A DNA stretch of 64,000 nucleotides from Rhizoclosmatium globosum (taxonomy: Eukaryota > Chytridiomycota > Chytridiomycetes > Chytridiales > Chytriomycetaceae), in the NCBI GenBank assembly GCA_002104985.1, contig MCGO01000137.1, positions 37,017-101,016 on the forward strand, given 5' to 3'. Below, in pieces: positions 47,235 through 56,200 of the stretch; positions within the stretch are counted from its first letter, which is position 1, and each line of letters starts with the position of its first letter. The notes beneath the pieces are model-generated. The model was not told where the DNA came from. It was given only the letters and a program-made list of their open reading frames with translations, and made no database searches. Position numbers and translations under genes: made by a program.

Positions 47235-48557
47235 TCAGTCCAAAAGTATCGAGGCAGCCTTCTTCACTTGTTCACTGAGAGAAAAAAAGACATATCAGAA
47301 ACCTAGGTCCAACAATAGGAACGAAACTTACAGGAAAACAAAAGTCAAGATAGTATGAGGCCCAATTCTAAAGTAGTGGGCGGTGAATCCCTTGTATAAA
47401 GCAGAAACACCTTCCGTCCGTAAGGTTTTCGTGATACAGTCACCCACACTCGAATAAAGGGCACCCTTTCCGTCAGCCCCACGATGTTGGTTGTACATTC
47501 TTGTACTAACTACATCGAAAGGATTCATGGCGATACAGACAAACAAACTGGTGAAAGCACTGGCTGCAAAGTGAAGACCAATACCCCCTTCTTTCGGGAA
47601 CCAACCGCTTTTCGCTAAAATTTGCTTGCTAGCGTCGTATGTGGACAGCTGAACCGCAGATCCAACACCTTAATGGTTGTTGTTAGCGTCGGACTACAAG
47701 AGTGATTCTGACTGCACTTACCAGTTCTCAACATGGAAGCATCGGCTCCTCTCCACAATCCAGCAATTCCTTCCGTTTTATAAATGTGCATCAACGACTT
47801 TCTGAGTCCTCCCAACACATACGAATGTTGGGAACCAACAGCAAGTTGTGGAGAGTAACTCTGCATTCTGGGAACACAGTGTTTAGTATACCATAGAGCG
47901 ACTATTTAACAAATCTGACCTTGTCTTGACCAAGAACAATGGAGAAGCGATAGCAGCGCCAAGAATTCCGCAGCCAGCACCGCTAACAACCATACTAATA
48001 CCCTTTCCAACACCAGTGGTTCCAACACCCTTCCCAGCGACAGCATCCACAGTACTCATAACTAAATCTCTCACTGGATCATAGAATCCCAGTCTCGTTC
48101 CATTCATCAAGATTTGATACAAGTACGCAGGAGCAAGACCCTTTTGGATTCCACGGAGACCTTCATTTCGAGTGATTTTGACGAATGCAGAGAAAGCACC
48201 GTTGTACTGTTTTGCGTGTGGAGTTGCGGAACGGGCTTCAAGTTCACCTTGGAGTTGGAGACGGGTCTTGACAACCTTTAAGGAACGGAAGGAGTCGGGT
48301 CAGATTCGGGTGTAGGAAAGAATGATCGGGATAAGGGACTAACCTCCATAGGATTTGTGAGGGTCACGGCACCTTGTTGAGGTTGTTAGTAAGGTTCTTA
48401 GATAGGGTGATGATTGTGGGAGATAATTGGTAAGAGGAAGGAGTAAGGGTAGGTAGGTGCTGAACTCACAACATGCTGCGATTGCACCAACAGTGAATCC
48501 TCGTAAGTGTGTAAGGAACTGTGATTGGACTGTGTTGGGATTGCTTGTTGACGTCAT
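47235..48557 (-). CDS. Mitochondrial carrier (SLC25), OAC1/SLC25A34-35-like
   Basis: Inner-membrane solute carrier with the three-fold repeat. Six exons on minus: 48557..48470, 48372..48344, 48275..47920, 47867..47722, 47668..47332, 47274..47235, 331 aa, all in phase. Carrier signatures follow each odd helix: NPMEVVKTRLQLQGE (P-x-E-x-x-K), SPLFLVKTR and NPFDVVSTRMYNQ. LYQILMNGTRLGFYDP after repeat 1 is typical of the oxaloacetate/sulfate carrier group (yeast Oac1, animal SLC25A34/35). Substrate is inferred from that resemblance only. Exon 2 is just 29 nt and the last exon 40 nt. Confidence 0.85.
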
Positions 48558-48716
48558 CTCTCTCCTTTGCGGGTAAAAAACAAGGGAAGAAGATCGAGAC
48601 AGAAATACGATATTAAAGGGACTATATTAAATAAATGTGTATGCAGAGAGCGTAAGATTGGTTGCTATTCTTCTGAGATAAGAGGTCAATTCTTCCACTC
48701 AAAACACAACAGTCCA

Positions 48717-49071
48717 ATGGCCAACGCTCAGATTTGGGAGTCAGGCTTCCTCGGAAATCGCTACGAGCCACAAGTAAGATCAACTTTCGAAGCTTATCCG
48801 GGCGCCATCAACTGTGCATGCGGAGTAACTAACAGTTACCCACTCAAACAGCACGACCTCGGCCAAGGAGCATACGGAATCGTCTGGTACGCAGTCAATC
48901 TGTTCCTATTGCTAGTTAGCTGATGTGTTGTACGACAGCGCTGCCAAAAACCGAGAAACAGGCCATCCGGTTGCAATCAAGAAGATTGTGAAAGTCTTTG
49001 AGAAGTCCATTCTATCCAAAAGAGCCCTTCGTGAAATCAAACTGCTCAAGCACTTTAATGGACACAAGAAC
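48717..49071 (+). pseudogene. MAP kinase 5' fragment cut by the retrotransposon LTR
   Basis: Exons 48717..48773, 48852..48886 and 48939..about 49071 join in phase. They give the N-lobe of a MAP kinase close to the cell-wall-integrity (Slt2/Mpk1) type: HDLGQGAYGIVCAAKN (Gly loop), HPVAIKKI (ATP Lys) and [20 protein letters not shown]. After HKN the sequence GTTGGTCTTTTCG could be an intron donor or the next codons. At 49093 the LTR begins. No catalytic loop, TxY motif or C-lobe occurs anywhere downstream; beyond the element another kinase gene starts instead. The fragment cannot make an active kinase. Confidence 0.82.
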
Positions 49072-49092
49072 GTTGGTCTTTTCGTTTGGTCT

Positions 49093-50129
49093 TGTAACAA
49101 GTAAGGGTTGCTTCCCCTTTCCAGGTTTCAATCCTCGCTACCATCCTACAACACTCGCTCCTAGGTCTACGCTTACTTGCCAAAAAGCACGGTACGAATC
49201 AGTACCCTGGTCCCTCCTCCGTGGCTCCAATGATTCCAGGTACTGTCTGAAAGACCCAAGGTCTTCGCTCGCTAAGACACTAATCCCAGGCTGACGTAAA
49301 TAAAGAACAATAAAAGAAATAACACATCGCTACGCTCTACCACTCCCTCCTAATGTTCCAGTAGTCCGTTACCGTTACATCATCCACTCCGCTCATCCGC
49401 TTGTTACTCCCGAGGCAAGATCCGTTACCCCCGAGAGACCCGACTTCGCTAACATTCCTGAACGCCTCGGTGCGCCACCATAGCCCTTATGTCCATAGTG
49501 TGGAGTCTACGCTGATAGTTCCAGTCGCCGCTGGCTTTCCACCGCTTCCTCTGTGCAACAGATCCATGGGTCAGCGTTCAAGCCTACAACCCATGGCAAG
49601 GCACGTGCTCCGTGGCCGGAGGAACCTGGGGTGCTCCACACACGCTAGCCCCAGCCCCCGCCATGCACACGTACCCCACACATCCAGCCTACTCGTTCAG
49701 TCCAGAGGTAGCCCACTCCTCTCTTCGATTCGTCCCCTGCTACCTCCTTTGGTTCGCTAACCTGTAGTTCGCTAATCCGGCATCGGACTCCCTAACTCGG
49801 CCTTTCCCTTCGGTCGAGGTGACTTGTGTCTCGCTGATCCAGAGTACTCGCTCCGGCGCGTCTACCGTGAAACCGGCCTATGGTGGCGTCTCCCTAAGAG
49901 CGGCCACGCCCGTCTGTTACACGTCGACGCCGTCGCTCGCTCGAGGTCCGTCTCGCTCTGGGCGACCTTGATCGACTCGCTCGCCTTTCAATTCGCAACA
50001 ACTTTTTATTCCAATAATAGACACTGTTCTAATCTAAAGTCCCCAACTAAAATTCCAAAAATAGATAAAGAAAACGTGTCGAGTCCAAGTCCGAACCAAA
50101 CCCCAGAACGTGCGCCTGCACACGTTACA
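49093..50129 (-). repeat. 3' LTR of the retrotransposon
   Basis: 1,037 bp, bounded by TGTAAC and GTTACA. It matches the copy at 62235 throughout, except for one extra C in a CCCCC run near 49430, by direct reading. Relative to the element on minus this is the downstream LTR. Confidence 0.95.
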
Positions 50130-50150
50130 GTAGCCTCTTTTTTAACTATG
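50130..50150 (-). promoter_or_regulatory. Candidate polypurine tract
   Basis: On minus, directly before the 3' LTR, the sequence AAAAAAGAGG stands four bases from the LTR start (TGTAAC). This is the expected place for the plus-strand primer of an LTR element. The short CTAC gap is slightly unusual. Confidence 0.55.
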
Positions 50151-50277
50151 TATCCGCCCCTTGGATACACAACTGGTTCCAACTTTTCCTGACTTCTTGA
50201 ACTGGGTATAAAAACTCCACCTTGAAGAAAACTATCTAGCCCCAAAAGTCACAACTCCCTATTCTCAATCAAAAACC

Positions 50278-53200
50278 TCATTCCTCCTCTTGTGTTTGTT
50301 CACCTCCTAACCTACTACTTCTCCGAGGCCTTTGATTCTGACCTCCCCCTTGTCCTTCCACTTGTTTCCGCCTTTTCTCTGTTCTCTTAAGCTCTGCTGC
50401 AGCTTTAGTTATATAAGTGCCAACAGTCACAGGTCCCAACAGAAACTCATCGTCAGGTACAATGTCTCTGGGTAAGTCATCCACTCCTTTATACCGATCA
50501 TCAATCCATTTCCGATAAACCGTGTAAGCCCTACTTTTTATCTGTTTCTGGTATCCCCAGAAAATCTTTAATGTTTCCTCCGGTAGTGTATCGTCGGTAT
50601 GCATTTGTAATTCTCTTACACCTTTCAACTTTACCACATAAAAGAATCCTGTTCCTTCTCGTCCCACATGAGTAATGGCCAAAATTTTATGTAAAGGATC
50701 TGTGTCCTCGGTATGGTCATACTCTTCCATCTTTCTTCTCAAAGAAGGGTGAGTCGCAAACAATGGTTCGTGAGAGTACAAAGGTCTCCTCGTTAGGATA
50801 CGCCCTTGTTTCTTCCACGCAGCTATTTCAGCTTTTAACTCCTCTTCTTTTGACACTTGTCGCACTGCCCTTTCAGCTGACTCTATTGGTCTCCTATGAA
50901 CATAGGGTCTTAACCTACTCACATGTGCTTCACGTTGAACAACTTCTCCCCCCGGAAAAGTTTCCACCACTCTAAATAAAGTTCCTGAATCACCTTTAGA
51001 CTGATCCATGATTCTTACAGGTCCAACCCATCTAAAGATAAATTTCTTTGGAGCTTTCAATCTCTGCATCTCACTTTCAAGAGGTACCGCTAACCAAGCT
51101 CTGTCGCCGATCTCAAAGGTATGAGGTGCGCGGTCGTTTTCTAACGATTTTTCCCTAAGGGCCTCTTTTGCCTTGGCCACCTTTTCTTTTATAACGCTCT
51201 GAGCTGCGTGAAGTCCTTTAAGGATGTACTTCATAAACAGTTTACGCCGCTCCTCATCCTTGAGTTTTCTAGTATCGACTACGGGTCGATCAACTGCCTC
51301 TTCTAACTCAACTTCCTCGTCAGCTTCTTCATCGACAAAAACTTCAAAGATATTCCCTCGGCTCTCTTCGAATACGAAGGTCTCGGTCGACTTTACTCCC
51401 ACTGAATATTCTGGTGGGTTTATTATCCAGAATTTTCCTGCCTTGTCCCAAAGCGGTTCAGCACCAAATAAATGTAAATCTCTCCTTCGAGGATCAACAA
51501 GACTAACAGTTTTGTCTAAGTATTCCTCTTTCTCGTACGAACGATAAGTGCACTTCACGACTCCGACACCTTGTTCGCGTCCTAAGGTTACAACCGGTCT
51601 GCCATCGTTATACTCAAGATCTTCAGGCGAAGGTCCAATCTCCAAACTATTCGTTCGGCTATACACGGCCACAAGTCGAGAAACAGGTACCTTACCCATT
51701 CTTTCGTCAAAACCGTTCTCCTTCCCCGGGCTCAAACGATACACCGCGTCCCGTAAGTCAGCTCTCGATCCATCTCTCAAATAAATACAATTTGGGAAAG
51801 GACTAACTTTTGACTTCATTTTAGGATCGTACACTAAACACAACACATCCAAGTCGTGTCTTTCGAGGATGTCTCTTAGCATCATCCACAAAGGTTGATC
51901 GTCTTTGGTGTATCCGTACAGGTGTTTGCAACACTTATCTTTAAACTGCTCAACACTAACAAACTGGGCAACAGAAATCCTAGGAAGCCCTTCCCGTTTC
52001 CTATTGCTTTCCGCGTTTCCCTCGATATGTATGTTCGTTTCAGCTTCAATCCTTTCGACAGCCGCAGCTTCTTCTTCGTAAACCGCGTCATCAGGGTTAA
52101 CGTCCCTGGGACTAATTCCAACGAACATATCCGTAGGTAGTCTCGCGTCTCTACCATGCCATGCAAAGTAGGGTGTCTCGTTAGTGGTTCCATGTGGGTG
52201 CGTTCTATACGCAAACATTACAAAAGGGAGTATCTCTTCCCAATCGTTAAACTTAAATTTATCAATATACGCTCTTATCTCCTGTGATAGAGTTTTGATC
52301 ATCCTTTCGGCAGGTCCATTTGCTCTCGGCCAATAAGGCGCGGTAAAGGTCTTTTCGAATCCCAACCATCGGCTCAGTTGATGCACCAATGTACTATCAA
52401 GCGGCGGTCCTCCATCAGTGTGTAAGAAGACAGGTATTCCGTACCTACAGAATATCTGAGTCACTAATGCTTTACAAACAGTTTCCCCTGTCAAGTCAGG
52501 AATAGGGATGGCTTCAGCCCACTTCGTAAAGCTATCTACCCACACCATTATATAACGGTTTCCATTAGGGTTCTCTTTTCCCGTATCCATAAAATCTAGG
52601 AACGTTCGCTCCATTGCAAACTCTCCCAAAGGTATTGGATGTAAGTAACCAGTTTTCGTATGAAAGTCCTTAGATTTATTACAGGTTTCACACGATTCCA
52701 CGTGGTTCCTCAGATCTTTAACGATATCTGGCCACCAGAATCTATCCAACAACACGGGTAACACCTTCGCATGGCCGAAATGCCCTGCGTAGATATCGTC
52801 GTGGTGCCTCTCAAGAATTGTTCTCTTCAAAGAGTCAGGTACGCATAAAGCTATTCTTCCTGATGCCCTCCTAACCACATTTGTGTTTAAGTCCGAAACA
52901 AAGAACAGTAAGCCATTCAAGTCCAAAACCATTCGCTTTGATCTTGTAGCCATAGTTTCAGCATCCAAGTCATCGGGTATTTCGAACTTCTCTTTGAAGC
53001 GAATAATGGGTCCTAAATAAGGATCCTCCAACTGCTTCTCACGCCATGTTTTCAAGGATTCTCCTTGAGTGAAGGACATAACTCCTAAATTAATCTCCAA
53101 TTCTTCCTCACAGAGTTTTATTGATTCCATCGCAAATGTTGAAAAGTCCGACGTTGTCTTTCCATTCAGCCACTCTGTGGTGTCTACTAACATTTCTTCT

Positions 53201-56200
53201 CCTATTTTAGGGAATCCCTTCAAACTCGTGTGTAATTCGACTCTCAAGTGGTCACTCCCACTCATGTCTGCATCGATTCGAACGTCGAATCCTTCCTCTT
53301 CGATTCGCTTATCTATTAACACATGGTCGATTCTCCAAAAGGGATATTCCGTCTTATTCTTAGCCTTCAACAGCCAAGTCGCTCCCAAGTCATCAGGATG
53401 TTTCACTCGAAAACCATCATGATAGTTCTCAGTCATTCTCTTGAACCATTCCTGTTCTTCCTTACTAATAGTTGAGGGGAATCGGTTCACCAATTTGTCT
53501 TCTAATACTATCGGCGAAACATCATTCATTGTCGGCGCAATATTCATGTCTCCCAACAAGATTACAAGGTGATCTTCTCTCAAGTTGTCACAGTGTGTCT
53601 TGAGGTCGTCTAAAAACTTCAATTTATACTCTTGGCGCTCTGAGTGTCTCATTCCACTCGGTACATAAGTATTTACTATTGCTACATCTCCAAGGATCAG
53701 GGTTAACACTCGTCCTTTATCTCCATCGTAGACAAGTGTCTCTCCGCCCTTAGATGTCTCCATTCCTTCGATGGTCTTGGCTTCTACTTTTCCGTAGAGT
53801 TCCTTCCTCCACAAGATTGCGACTCCTGCGTATCCTGTTTCTGAATCATTCAACGAACAGTTCCAGTTCGGAAGCTCCTTTAAAGCAGCGAATAACTTCT
53901 TACTTTTATTATTCGTACCCATTCGTGTTTCCTGTAGACAAACGATACTACATCTCTGTGAATTTAAGAAATGTTCGACTCTTTCTGTCAAAGGTAAGAG
54001 TTTAAGGTCGTGTTCTTCGTCGTATTTCTTCAATAAACTCCGCAATCCGTTGATATTCCATGTTGAAACGTTTATACTCTTCGAGATTGGCATTGTCTCA
54101 GGTTTCTGTCTCGGTACTTTCTGCACGTCTCTCAAGCTTTTCAGGCGCTTATCTGTTTTAGACTTATTCATAAGTCTCGTTCCTAAGTCGGTCATAAGAT
54201 CGTTCGTGCTCTCAGGTTCAGCTGCTTCTGCAACCTGATTCGAAGTATATGTTTCCAAGAACAATCTACGGTGTTCGCTCTTTGCGAACTCTCTCTGTTT
54301 GTCAGTCGTAGCATATTTATTATACATGTATGTTTGGTACAAAGTTTTTAAAGGGGTATTCTCGTTCTCCCTTCCAGAATCCCCGGTCTCTTGACCATCA
54401 GCCTCTTTTTTAATCGCGTGCTTCACTCCTGTGAAGTCAACTCTTGATAGTGTATCTGGTACAACCTGGTTTTTTCCTGGTACGTGAATGATTGACAAAT
54501 CATAATCTGAAAGGGCGTAAGCCCATCTCGCGAATCTTCCTGTCAAAGCACCGCTTTTCACCAATTGTACAAGAGCTGAATGATCAGTTTCGATAGTAAC
54601 TGGTCGATCGAAGATATACTTATCGAAGCAGCCACAAGCCCATACTACCGCAAGACCTTCTCGGTCTGTGTTCGAGTACTTCTGTTCCACTTCGTTCAGC
54701 GTTCTCGAAATGAATGCAACAGGTTTTCTATCTGCTCGAGTTCCTTTCGGTCCTTTTGCGTAGAGTGCACCGCCTAAAGCCGTGCCAGAAGCATCACATT
54801 CGATGATATATTCTTCGTTATCTCCCGGTAAGTATAATATTTTATCGTCACACAAAGCTGCTATTAATTTCTTAAACGCTGCTTCGCATGCTTCTGTCCA
54901 AACCCACGATTTATCTCCTTTCAAGAGCGAGTACAACGGCGCTGCAATAGACGCGAAATCTTTAATGAATCTTCGGAAGTAGTTTCCAAAACCTAAGAAA
55001 GACTGCAATTGTCTAATTCCCGTTGGTACAGGCCAGTTTCTCAATTTAGAAATCTTATCTGGATCTCTCCTTAAACCGTCCTTCGAAATAACATGTCCCA
55101 AAAATGGTAACTCTTGGTGGAAGAGTGCACATTTCGACGGTTTTATTTTCAAATTATACAAGTACATTCGCTCCAGAACCTTCTCAAGGTGTTCAAAGTG
55201 TTCTTCCTCTGTCTTCGAATAGATTATAATATCATCCACGTATACCAACGCGAAAACAAATTTATACCCAGCTAACACTGCGTCCATCATTCGTTGGAAT
55301 GTTGGTGGTGAGTTTGTAAGCCCGAACGGAAGAACCTTAAAATGGTAAAGTCCTTGTGACGAGATAAAGGCAGTCTTCTCTTTACTCTCTTCGTCCATAG
55401 GAATCTGCCAGAATCCACTCATCAAATCCACTGATGAGAAATAATGTTTTCCCGAAACCATGTCAAAGGTCTCGTCTATTCTTGGTAGAGGGTATCTGTC
55501 AGGTATCGTTATCTGATTTAGTTTCCGAAAATCAGCACAGAATCTCCAATTACCATCGGCTTTCTTCGCCAAAACCACTGGAGCGGCATATTGAGACGTT
55601 GACGGTTCAATTACCTCATCTTTCAACATTTTCTCAATATGTTCTCGCAATATCTGAGTTCGACCCGCCCCTTCCGGGTATGGGTGTGAATGAGGTATGC
55701 GAGCTCCTGGTTTCAACTCAATTTTATGTGCAGGGACTCTTTTCGTTCCTGTCACTACATCACTTTTAAAGACATCAATATATTTTCCAATTAAGTCCAG
55801 AAGCCTCCTTTTTGTGTCTGGGCCATAAAAGTCGGAGTCCATATGACTCAAGTCAATCTTATTAAAGATTTCTTCGTTCGACTTATACTCTTCAGGCATG
55901 TAATCTCTTTTATCCTCTTTTGTGATATCATGTCCTGGTGTTGAATTCATGATTGGGTCAGGATCCAATTCCGATTCTACTATCTTCGTGTAGGTATAAG
56001 GGTCAAGCGTCTTTAAATCTTTAATAAATCTCGGATCGCGAATAGAATCTATCCATTCAGCGCGTCTTTCACGTATTCTTCGCTTCCGACGCGAAGTTTC
56101 ATCTTCTAATTCATATTTCTTGTCAATCTTCTTTGACAATTCATCGACGATGTCCTCTATATGCAACATCACCGCTCTGAACTCTTTATGAGTACGGGGT

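Noticed and set aside
49401..50192. Plus-strand frames within both LTRs as genes
   Set aside because: They are present identically in both LTRs, run antisense to the element and have no protein-like features.
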